Assembly: GCF_019649055.1 (NCBI RefSeq)
Contig: NW_026570527.1
Span: 1-60,391 of the forward strand
Length of the DNA stretch: 60,391 nt
Reading direction: 5' to 3'
Origin: Paramacrobiotus metropolitanus
Taxonomy: Eukaryota > Tardigrada > Eutardigrada > Parachela > Macrobiotidae
Shown: positions 21,813 to 32,500 of the stretch, piece by piece
How the letters are laid out: every line of letters starts with the position of its first letter
How positions within the stretch are numbered: position 1 is the stretch's first letter
Notes under the pieces: generated by a model
Seen by the model: only the letters and a program-made list of their open reading frames with translations
What the model was told of the DNA's origin: nothing
Database searches by the model: none
Made by a program: the position numbers and the translations under genes

Positions 21813-24800
21813 ATGGTAACTCAATTTGTGGTTACCAGAATGAGTGCGGCACTGCTGTATTTCTTTCTGGCTATATCGGTATGGGCGCAATTTGAGCACC
21901 AACACAGTGACCGCTTTCACGAAATTCTTACCCGCTTCCGCTCCATTACCGGACTAAACTGTGCCAGCCGGCCGCGGCATGAACTGTTTATGCCGCGGGA
22001 AGTAATATCCCACCTGCCGAGTATCAAAGATTTGTATATTAATCCTTTATTCCCCAACCGGACAAATCTGGTGCATGTGCACAATATGGCGCTCAACCGG
22101 GCATTCTTCTACAGTTTCCTGTTTCGTTATGCGGATGACCCGGACGAGCCGGGACTGATGTACTTTTATCTGTCCCATTTGGCCGATGTGGCCGCCAATC
22201 GGGCGATCAACGCCAGCGCGGTGTACTTCGATGTAAACTGCAGCTATCCTAACTGGTACCGGGATTACTTCAACAAGACGTTCCCGTTGTTTGCACCGCG
22301 AGCGGTTCGTGGAGATAATTTTAATGATCCCATTAATCCACATCGCTACTCGACGCTGCTGATGACCAATGTTGAGGACTTGGGTAATTGAATTAGCGAC
22401 GCCAGTTGCTGGAATAAACAGTCTAATGTACCACAATAATATTGTAACTGCGATTCAAAATCTCGTCCAGTATTTTATAACACAGGATTTCAAGTACAGC
22501 ATGTTATTTCTTAATTTTCTGTAAAGTATAGTTAATTTTCTACTTTAAAACCCTGTATTGACTTTTACTGTTTAGATAAATACAATGTTGCGATTATCAT
22601 TCATCATGAATACCGTTTAACGCGCATTTCTGTGTTATATAAGGAGTCGTGACGAATTCGCCTGCAAACTATACGCACACGTTGTACCGTACGAACGACT
22701 GGTATACTTCTTGGTTACCGGATGCCGCTGCAGCCGATTATGCCAAAGTCACGTACACAGTTAACATAAAATTCGCCAACGGAACGGAACAAAACATCGA
22801 ATTCTTTGGTCCACCCGAGCCACAGGCGGACCCCGGTTCAGTGAAATGGACGGCGCCTTACTTCGATTGCGGCCGGACCAATAAATGGCTAATTGCGGCC
22901 GTTTCGCCGGTACTTGATCTTCATCCCAGGCATACTTCCTGGCGGCATTTACAACGGCACAAGTAATAAACAAATTTCTCTTTTAATAACTATTAAATAC
23001 TGCAAGTTAACAAGAAGGTTCTATCATGCGTGCAAATTTACAAGAAGATTCTATCATGCGTGCGTGGAAATGCAAAAGTTTGATGAGTGAACGTACTATG
23101 CCAAGCTGTATACCGTATACCGGTATACGTACGTAAACCCTACTACGTAAACTTTTCATGCATCGAATAATATTTAATTTTAAATGGTTTAATATTTTTT
23201 AGGTACGTTGGTGCGGTTGTAGTAGAGACGGATCTGTTAAAAATTGATATGAATCCTTGTCCCGTTAGCGAAGGAAATCCACTGCCCAACTGGTATGCCG
23301 GTACTGATCGTTGTAGGAAACGCACAACAGAAGTAGGTAAGCGTGTTTCCGTGTTTTTCATGTTGGTCATTTGCATAACACTCTGATCTTTGAAGTGCGA
23401 GCCACTCCAGGGTTATGGTCTAAAACGCGGCGGATACGCTTGCCGGTGCCGGCCAGGTTATCGGCTGCCATTCTGGCAGATTGGTCCCTTTCAAGGAGAA
23501 ATTATCGAAAGAGCTATTGAAGTCGACTATTTGGCCAAGTTCGAATGCGAAAAAATTGGGAGTATGTAACGAAAGCTTTTTCGTACCTGTAAAGTATAGT
23601 CTGCCTTAAAAATACTGTACCATAGCAAATATTTTGATAACCATAATAAGTATTTTGATACTTATCACATATCACAAATTAACAGAACATATAAGTGCAC
23701 ATAAACTTGCTTTATTACAAAACCGTTATCGGCTACTCAAACATATATCTATCTGCTCCTGCAGACCGAGAAATTTCGCATTTCTTATAATTGTGCCTGT
23801 TTTCACCAATGTACTGCAGGTTTTAGACATGTATCAGAGCTAGAAGTCAAAGGTCATCGTGAGGTACCCGTTGTCGTACTCGTATATTTATACCAAAATC
23901 TGTGCAACCATTTTTGTTGCAGACATCCGTGTGGTTACCGAACATGCGACTTCATCTGACATTTATTTACATCGACGCCCCAGTGGTTACTTGGGGCCTC
24001 TGGGTGGGGAGCGGCCCTACTCTTACCTGTTTGGATTAGATCCGCTATCCAGTCCGGAAGGATACCGATGGCCTCTGTATCCGTTCACATCCAACCGATC
24101 CCAGTTCTACGACGCTTTCGGCCAGCCTTTGGGACCTGACGGTCGACGCATTGTTTACGGTCCGGACGGACTGCCGGTGGTCACGCTGACCGGCAAAACC
24201 ACGGTGCCCTTTGATTATCTGCCCACATGGCAGGCTTTTAATACGCATGTCTATCATGGCATTATGAATTTTGCAGGCAAGTAAAACTAACAGCATGCAG
24301 TCATAAAATTAATATACATAATCGCATGTCCATCAGTGGAAGCATCTCCAACTTGGATTCCAACATTAGATGTACTACAGACGAAGTTTATTGTAGCACG
24401 GAGCTAAAACGGGCAAATTAAGTTCATGCTTATAAAAATGGAATAACAGCAATTTGTACTAGATAGCTCGTTTGTGTATACGGTACATTTTATTTTATCA
24501 TTTTATTACTATACATATCATGTGCACGGTATTTTCAATGATTTTTCCACGGTTCCTTGATTGTCTAGTTGCACTGCATGGTCTGTAACTTTACGGGCTT
24601 TTATTGTTTAGGATTCCCGATGTCGCCGATAAATCTGTCTATTGTGGATCCCATTATTCACCGCAATGTCCGCTCGGCTACTCCCTTATTTTGTCCGCAG
24701 TCATCCAATCCGGCTCAATGCGGTGTACCATTACTCTTGCCCTTACGGTTACCCAATATGCTTGTGCGGCATTCCCATATTATCTCTAATCGTGTGCTGT

Positions 24801-27118
24801 TGAATACACTGCGCGCTATGCGCTTAATTAACCCTGAAAACTGTCGCCACTTCCGTCCGGAGCATCTAAAATTACAAGGCAATGTCGCTTATGGAAAGGA
24901 GTACCAGCTGGAAAATCAGGCTCGGACAGCACTGCGACTAGCGCATTTCATCAGCGTTTACAATCAGATTGTTGATCCGACGGAGTTGTTTTTTGAACGC
25001 ACGGCTGACTTACCGTTGAACGAACATCAGTTGTTTTCTGAGGTAAGGATTTTCACTTAATTTTAAGAAGCTCTTTCGAACTAGCTAGTATGCCTTAAAA
25101 TATTTTATTGTGTTGTAACTGTCAGCTTGACGTACTCACAGGTTCTGGCAAACGTTATGGGCGACATGCGCATTTTGAGTAGCGGGATTTATTACGAAAA
25201 CAGCAAGTTTCCGGGTCGTGTGCATTTTGGACCGACGGCCGAACGTACGTCTCGAAACGCCCTGGCATTTTTCGCCGCGGACCAGGCTACTTTACACGGA
25301 ATTAAGGATCGGTTTTACCTTAACCAGGAATGGTTCAAGGCCGTTAAGGAAAGGTGGAAAGCTAGCCCGGCTTCACAACTAACCAAATTCGCCACCAGGA
25401 TGCGAATTAGAGGCGATCGTACCGGTTCGTTTGTTGGCCTGTAACAGTTAGTTACGTTATTTAAAATAATTTTAACAGTTCGTGCAATATCTGTATTTTG
25501 GTGCAAACACTAGTCCCAAATCTTAAAACAAATGGAAAACTGAAATATATCAAACGCACTCTCAGAATACAAAATACTTACCTATATAATTACAGATGGC
25601 TAATTAATTTTATGAATGGTAGCTGTGAGTAAAGGAATTACGCAAAATGCATGTAAGCATGTAAGCGCTTACGTTTCAAAATACCGTAGGGTGACACTAT
25701 AGCCACCCCAAACACCCCCGTTTTTTATAGCCACCACTTTTCTACACCCCCTTAATAATAGGCACCTTTTTTAATTAATTAATTTCACCCTGTATTTTAT
25801 AGACATATTTTTGCAGTTAATTAAATGCGCAACGTAGCGTAACAGGGGGATACTTTAGTCAAAACGCTTTTAGTACGCGTGCGAAAGTTCTAAGGATTAA
25901 CGATGGGGTTGTGAGTCACAACCAACCGCTCATTCAGGAAGTGATGGAAGAAGCTTCCAAAAATCGACGGCTAACTGCTCGGCGGAAAATAAAACAGTAG
26001 TACTAGCAGTGTCGTACCAATCTATCCGTGTAGAAGTCACTGAAGCCATTAACAGCCGCACAAGGGCAAATGGGCAGCGAGACGGAACTGCGGTAGAAAT
26101 GCTGGATCTCGTACAATACAATTCCCATCAAAGACCCAAACGTTTTGTTGGTATTGTCATTTGCCTACTGGAAAGGTGATAAATAACAGAATGTTTATAA
26201 ATGTCGCCGGCATCGGTGAAATATAAAATTTATGTAAATCACAGATGCCTTAAAATGGGCAATGAAAGGGATGTCTGTAATAACCGCAGAGAGGGTGTAC
26301 TTGTTTAACTGATTGTAAAAAAAGTATGCCTGTAATTAAGGGGGTGGGAAAAGGGGTGGCTATAAAAAACGAGGGTGAAAAGGGGTGGCTTTAGTGATTT
26401 CCTTCAAAATATGTTGCATGTAATCAGTGTGCACTTTAAAGGCAAATACAGTATAAAGTATGACCGTTATCCCGAGCAGTACCTGGCGCCGAATCTGAAT
26501 GACGGTCACTGGAGTGCACCGTATTACAGCTGTCATGGACACATTAAAGAATGGGTCATAACGTATGCTGTTCCTTTTTTTGGACTGGATAGCATCCGAG
26601 ATGCAGTGGAATTCCAGTTCGTAAACAGCAGCGTGAAAATTTGAACGATCGGTTACTGTTGACCGTGAATTAATTTTTTTTACAGAGGAGTCGTTGCGGT
26701 GACGATGCCGCTGTCGGAAATCGACTTAAACCAATGTGACGCTCCGTTGAATACTCCAAACGCATTTAGAAACAGCCACCGATGTGATCACACATCATCT
26801 TATGTACGTCGCAGCGACACAGAATTACTTGAGGTTTTTGTACGGTTATAAGAATGTGTTTTGCAGTGTGTTCCGATCATGGGCAGGCGCTTCGAAATGG
26901 GAGGATACAAATGTGAATGCAAACCTGGCTATGAATATCCCTACAGTGAACCGGTTAATTATTTCGACGGACAAGTCATGGAAGCCGAATGGGAGAAACA
27001 TATGATGGATCTACCTAATAAGTTCAGTGCGTTAAAATGCCGATTAGTTGGTCGGGCAACAGCCGCAATGTCAAGCTTTGTGATGACAATATTAGCTATA
27101 TCAGTGCTACTCCTTTAA
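21813..27118 (+). CDS. secreted or GPI-anchored protein with two GPR158/Smog-type ectodomain modules
   Basis: Ten exons: 21813-22383, 22644-22962, 23203-23332, 23396-23561, 23923-24276, 24612-25042, 25142-25440, 26428-26616, 26686-26803, 26867-27118; 942 aa. The signal peptide is within MSAALLYFFLAISVWAQ. Each module has a Cache-like fold region, a WTAPYFDCG or WSAPYYSCHG block, a beta stretch (VGAVVVETDLLKIDMNPC; GVVAVTMPLSEIDLNQCD) and a Cys-rich EGF-like end (YACRCRPGYRLP; YKCECKPGYEYP). This order is known from the extracellular part of GPR158/GPR179 and fly Smog, but no seven-helix domain follows. The protein ends in a hydrophobic tail (SSFVMTILAISVLLL) typical of GPI signals. Intron phases at the module ends match between copies, so the two halves arose by internal duplication. 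The intron after exon 5 looks like a GC-AG intron. Confidence 0.75.
22989..23070. repeat. two 30-bp direct repeats in an intron
   Basis: CAAGAAGGTTCTATCATGCG at 23011 recurs 30 bases on as CAAGAAGATTCTATCATGCG at 23041, together with the bases that follow. It lies in the intron between exons 2 and 3 of the two-module gene. Confidence 0.8.
25684..26402. mobile_element. non-autonomous inverted-repeat element (MITE-like) with 9-bp flanking repeat
   Basis: The 719-bp unit has long inverted ends of about 85 bases: CACTATAGCCACCCC at 25695 pairs with GGGGTGGCTTTAGTG ending at 26396. Each end repeats the ATAGCCACC word internally and shares the GTTTTTTATAGCCACC stretch. The element is flanked by TTCAAAATA at 25675-25683 and 26403-26411, a probable 9-bp target duplication. 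The middle holds no intact ORF. Nine-base duplications are typical of MULE-type transposons, but the terminal bases do not match well, so the superfamily is open. It sits in intron 7 of the two-module gene and ends only 16 bases before the predicted acceptor at 26428. Confidence 0.75.
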
Positions 27119-27405
27119 CTCTACATTAGATCTACATATTATTTGTGTACAAGTATAGTTCTAGTTATTCTGAATGTTTTATACTCGTAATTGGTGAAAT
27201 AACTGAGTGGAGCGCAGCAAAGCCAAGTAAGAACCTAAAAATGTAGAACTGCCTGTTATGTATGAGTTGCAGTTAGAAAAGACTCGCATATTGGGAATAC
27301 AGTACTCGGATTGTCGTTATCATTAAGTGATACTGTATTACGATTTGTTTATTGGTATACTGTATGCAGCAGCACTATGGGAAATACTTCAGTACACATA
27401 ATGCC

Positions 27406-27481
27406 GCTCTGCAAGCCAACACTTATTTTCCTACCCGAAAGGAGCTCTGCAAGTCAACATTTATTTTCCTACCCGAAAGGA
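27406..27481. repeat. tandem duplication of a 38-bp unit
   Basis: Two adjacent 38-bp copies starting GCTCTGCAAG differ at only two positions. They lie in the otherwise empty 27.1-28.1 kb intergenic region. Confidence 0.9.
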
Positions 27482-28159
27482 AGGCGAGTTCCCTAAGATT
27501 TGGCCCAGATAATCTGATAAAAAACAAAAATTACAATAGTTACAATAGCATGCCCGATGCAGCAGAATTCTGTCAGATATGCAGGTTTAAATGAAATTCT
27601 ACGTGCAATATTCACTCGATCCAGCTGATGTACAACAGGTCAACATTTACAGTACTTGCACACGAGATGCCTTATTGCATAATTTTGTTATGCTTTTATA
27701 ATTTCGGCATTCAGGCACGCTGATATCGCTAACAAAATGTAGAGCCAGACAACTTTCCAAGAGTTTTTCGTAGGCGATGAATGCGTTAACGATCGATTTA
27801 CAAAATACGTTCTAGGATCGTTTTGGCCACCACCGCCAATAATGTAGTGCAATGGGATAGTTGGTATTGGAAGGAAGTGTGCAGTTCATAACTGGTACTT
27901 CCGGTGGAAAGTGCGCTTAACTTCTTTATTAAGACCTTCAGCTGTGTATCGAATTGAGGGCAGAGCATTTTACGTTGACCTCAATGATATGACGTTGCCA
28001 GGCAGTTTTGATAACTTTGTGCTGACAACAACAAGAAAGGTGCCCTTTTTCAGCAGCAGTGGAAAAAAAACATTTAAAAGTTCAGTTTCGCCACCTACAA
28101 TACTTTGGAACCGTTTTCATATATTCCTTTTACGTGCAAAGTTATCTTATTTTATAACA

Positions 28160-28438
28160 ATGCCACAGAAATCGACCTCCCGATGCGCACGCCGGGACAG
28201 CGGATTTCGGTCCAAGTCGCGGTCCCGGTCCCGGTCGGAGAAATGTAAGAAGCCGGTCAAACAGCACACCTCCGCAAGTGTCACCCGGTTCCAAAAGGAC
28301 CGGGGTGGATTTTATGGCAGTTGTGGTTGCATGATACCGGGGTTGGGGCCGCGGGGGGGACCGAAACACCGTTTGGACTGCAAATGCAAAGTCCACCGCA
28401 GGAATCGGGGAGGAGCCGGCAAGAGGAGGAAGCGATAG
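28160..28438 (+). CDS. small Arg/Lys/Cys-rich basic protein, 92 aa
   Basis: The ATG at 28160 gives 92 residues with about 29 Arg or Lys, an RS-type run (SKSRSRSRS), several Cys (GSCGCM; DCKCK) and Gly. There is no signal peptide. The same frame is open upstream to 27911 but without a well-placed ATG. G+C content rises sharply exactly over this ORF and a poly(A) signal AATAAA lies at 28557-28562, both supporting a real gene. Composition recalls Cys-containing protamine-like chromatin proteins or RS-type RNA-binding tails. I cannot choose between them. Confidence 0.5.
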   Translation: MPQKSTSRCARRDSGFRSKSRSRSRSEKCKKPVKQHTSASVTRFQKDRGGFYGSCGCMIPGLGPRGGPKHRLDCKCKVHRRNRGGAGKRRKR

Positions 28439-29578
28439 GGTGCCTAGGCATGGGATTATATTTCTGGTTGTACGTATTTTGTTATCACATCATGATGTCA
28501 TATTAACTTTATCGTTTGTACATGTCTTGTTTGTTCTTATTCTCTACCAATTGGCCAATAAAGATTCGAGAAAAAGTGTATTTCACGAGGACTCCTCAGA
28601 GATAGTAAGGATCGAAAGATTGCCGAAAGTTGAAAAATTTCTTTAATGCTAACGTCAAAACGCAAAGAATTTATTCGCGTCTTTCGTAACAACTACAGTG
28701 AGGTAAATAAGTAACTATGATTTGTATTTCCACATCTTGTTTTGACGTTTTATTGCATCTGTCGGTACATAGCATAGATATAGGATTTAACATTTACAAC
28801 TGTAGCATTTAGCAGTTACATTGACAGCTGACTATTTTAACTTTACCCGATTTCATGAGAAATTTTAGAAAATAGGCTGCAGGTTGAATTATTTAATTTA
28901 GTATGTATTGTATAGGGATTTAAAGATGATTTATCGATAACAGTTTAGCGTTTCCGGTAAACTGACCACTCCATAACTCAGCGTATATCCGAAGATTTAT
29001 TTTAGTGATGACGCTTATAGAGCTAAACGTTTGTCCTTCACTGAAGAATGGCAATGATTTACCGTAAAAGCCGATATCTGTATAAACCGTCATGTTGTGT
29101 ATGCATGCATGGCTGGATAATGGCAAGCAATAAAATTGCAATCAAATTTAGATCATTGATTCATTTACAACTGACCACCGCGCGGAATAAGGGATATAAA
29201 GAAAGACATATACAGCTTTCCATCCAGCCGGCAACTGCAACCTTTAGCACGCATAGCTTTGGTGACCTGGTTTCTTTTTCCGCCGGATTTGCTAAATGGG
29301 GGAAATTCGCACAGATAATCGGGGCGCGCTCCTGTGCAACAAAGCGCGGTTTGAGACTGATCCGCGGCCATTAGCGTCAGGTGCGGAGCGACTTTGTGGA
29401 TGATCAGTTGGTCAGAGCGGGGGACATTCATATTAGCAAAGCAGTGACCTAAAAAAATAAAAACTATTTTATTTAATATAACACATAGTGGTTGTTTTGA
29501 ACATTCACACCCGCAACAATAAGTATATTTTTTTTAATGCTAAACTTAATGCAATATCATCTTAGTACCGGAATGGCT
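28439..29578. other. intergenic; one exon-like minus-strand opening
   Basis: Mostly AT-rich. On the minus strand, TTATTTTTTTAG precedes an 88-codon opening ending at 29165 (Cys-containing, basic). It could be an alternative last exon of the K2P gene upstream, but no donor in the right phase was found in that gene before its own stop. I do not call it. Confidence 0.3.
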
Positions 29579-32500
29579 TTAGAAATTCGGGTTGGACTGG
29601 GCATTATGGCGAAATATCAAAGATGTATTGCGGCTTTGGTGTGTGAGTTTGAAATGTTTCTTCTTCTTATGGAGAGAAATCCTGGAGGCGACGGCATGGA
29701 AGCAGGCCGAGATGAGCAGCCAGCCGCAGATGATGTAGACAATAACTAAACTGCGGCGGATATGCGTGGTATTGCTAAGCGCCGCCGTCGGATTAAAGCC
29801 GACCGCATAACGATCCGGCTTATCGCCCGGGATCTCATCGACCAGCCCCACGGTCATTAGGGTCATCACGCAGAAATAAATAGAGTTGACGGCATCCCAG
29901 TTCTCCCATAGGCCGAAGATCAGCACAGCCAGCAGTACGTAAAAAGCAATAATTACCAACATCAGCGACACAGGTACGCACGCCTGCAATCACATAATGG
30001 CAGCTCTATATTTACACTCCGCTGTACACTTTGTACTTGCAGAAATGCTGCACAACACAACATCCAGTAATCTTTGAATATGGATTTTCTGGAATTTCGG
30101 AAACATTACAGTTTGCGTAAGACATTCATTTGCAAAGAAATTCCGTACAGTCAGTTATAAATAAGCGTTAATGGTACAGGTCACTTCGAACGTGAAAAAC
30201 CCTCGAGTGGGATAGTTGTATTAAAAATATGTAGCATTATAGCAATGTCACAAATAAATGTTTCTTGTAATTTTGTGTAAGAATGTGTGCATTTTTGACT
30301 TTTGTACATTACCCTCGTACGCAAGATTTTTTTATACCTGAATTCGCCGGTAACTTTCATTTAGCGACTCCGCTCCGCCGGCAAACTGGCGCGCCATGAC
30401 GGTCTTGTCGCGGTGCCGGCACATACTGCAGCACACGGCCTGATGATACAGGACAGCAATAAGTTTGCCCACATCGTCGCCAATCACGTAAAGAAACAGG
30501 AGAAAGAGAGGCACTCCAAAGAAGCAATAGGGAAATGTAACTGCTTTACCAATTTGTGTCCTTGGAGGATTTCCAATGCCTGTAGAGAAAACACCAGCAC
30601 TGATCCAACCGTGACCATCGTGGCCAACACGCGTCGTTTACTTAATTCAACTGCGTCCACACAATTAAATTAGACTAATGCACGCGTTGTTGCACGGCAC
30701 TGCCGTAACACCCCTCGCGTTTTCTGCGGGAAAAATCAATGACATATTGCCGATGCTGGTAAAACTTTGTAATACACCAGGTTTTATTAGCCTTCTTACA
30801 AGTTTGTAACTAAATAAAAATAACTGATCATTAGTAAGATATGTTAACGGTCTGACTTACTGCCTCTAAGATAATAAAAATCCATTTATGTTTTGAACTG
30901 TGTACCGTATTTACGTACTAGTACTGTCTTCCGGCTAAAATATTCAACACACTACGCACTGAAGAAGATGTATATTATGGCGCTTTTATTTCTTTTCCAA
31001 ATGCAAAAACATAAAATACATATTTGCTGATTTTTAATGGTTTTGTTTAGCGTGAATAAATTTCGGAGCAGCAATGGAACGCCGCAAGACGGAAGAATAA
31101 TTTGTTTGTCTGACAAGCTGATGCTGGATGTGGTTTTCATCCCCCGTGTGAATTAATCGGGTTTCCACTTGAGCAGCATAACGAGTAAATTTGTTAGACA
31201 AATCCCTAGTCTCTAAGATAAACAGCTGATTCTGAAAAACAGGTCGCGAACTTGTCGCCATCTTCCGGAATACGTGGGCTCGGTAAATTCCCTCAATACC
31301 GATGACGCCGCAGCGGAAACAGACTGATGAATAAATACACAAACTCCAAGAATATTGAATTTCCAAACTTTTATTATTATTTCAGTTAGACAGCAGTTTT
31401 TTTATCGATTTTTCTGTGAAATGCCAAATGTCCCGTTAACCAGCATGGCGCACGCCATACAAAGCTGATTGACTAGATACCGCGCAATGAAAATAATACC
31501 ATCTCTATCGCCACTTCTATAAGAGCATAAGAGCATAATTATGCAGTTGTCAGTTTTTAAGTTTTAGTATTTTAGGCGAACACACTCGAAATCTGAGAAA
31601 CTTAAAAGCAGAACTTCGGGTTTTGGAACGGTAGAACTACAAAGTGTTGTTTTTTCTGCAGGTACAAAATCAGTTTTGACTAATCGCATTGGAAAACAGA
31701 TGTGATAATTTTGCGCCAAACTACGAAAATAAAAAACCTACGTGACTTTTCAGTAATACATTTTGCCGCGACGGACATCGCTCAGAAATTTTGTACTAAA
31801 AGATATTTCAACAATACTGCTGGATTCTGGCTGGAAAGGGAAATTTTCGTATACGGACAGGTATAACCTTGCGTAAATTCAAGCTTTTTAAAAAATTACC
31901 GTTTATCATTTTTTAGTCAGTCCGCAAAGACAAAGCAACACATGAAGCTATCTACGCAAATTTTTGGCAAAGTGCTTGCTGGAGAGGCGAGCCAGGGAAA
32001 TCACTTACTACGATTAGGAGGTCATGCTCATGCCGTAATATTTAGAGCACAATCTTAAGGAATACTTTGCACTTGCTGCATTACATCTCAGTCAAAATTC
32101 CTTTATGCAGCTGTAATATTTTGGAAGCAAACTAAATTTATTAGTCCTGTTTTTCAGGCATACTGTTGCGTTAATTACGGTATGATAGTGCCAAAAATAT
32201 AATGCTTTTTGAAATGGTCCAATTGCTTAAGTTGTTGTGGACACACTGATATGATTAGCAGTTACATGACGCCACGGTTCAAAACTTTTAACAGAGTAAA
32301 TAAATTACTTAAACATAACTACAGGAAAATTTTGAGAAAAAAACCGACAGGCCGCTGCTAGCATTAATAACAACTCTTATGAGAATATGGAATTTCTTTG
32401 AAATGTCGAGCCCGGCGATCGTCAACCGGTAGAAACTTCTTAAACCCGGCATCCTCCGGCCCGTCCCAGGGCTTTCTTCTAAGCAGCAGCTGATCGCGCG

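Noticed and set aside
22047-22436. 129-codon minus-strand opening
   Set aside because: It is the shadow of exon 1 of the two-module gene.
25930-26121. Minus-strand opening inside the inverted-repeat element as a transposase remnant
   Set aside because: Only 63 codons, with no DDE-type or DNA-binding motif visible.
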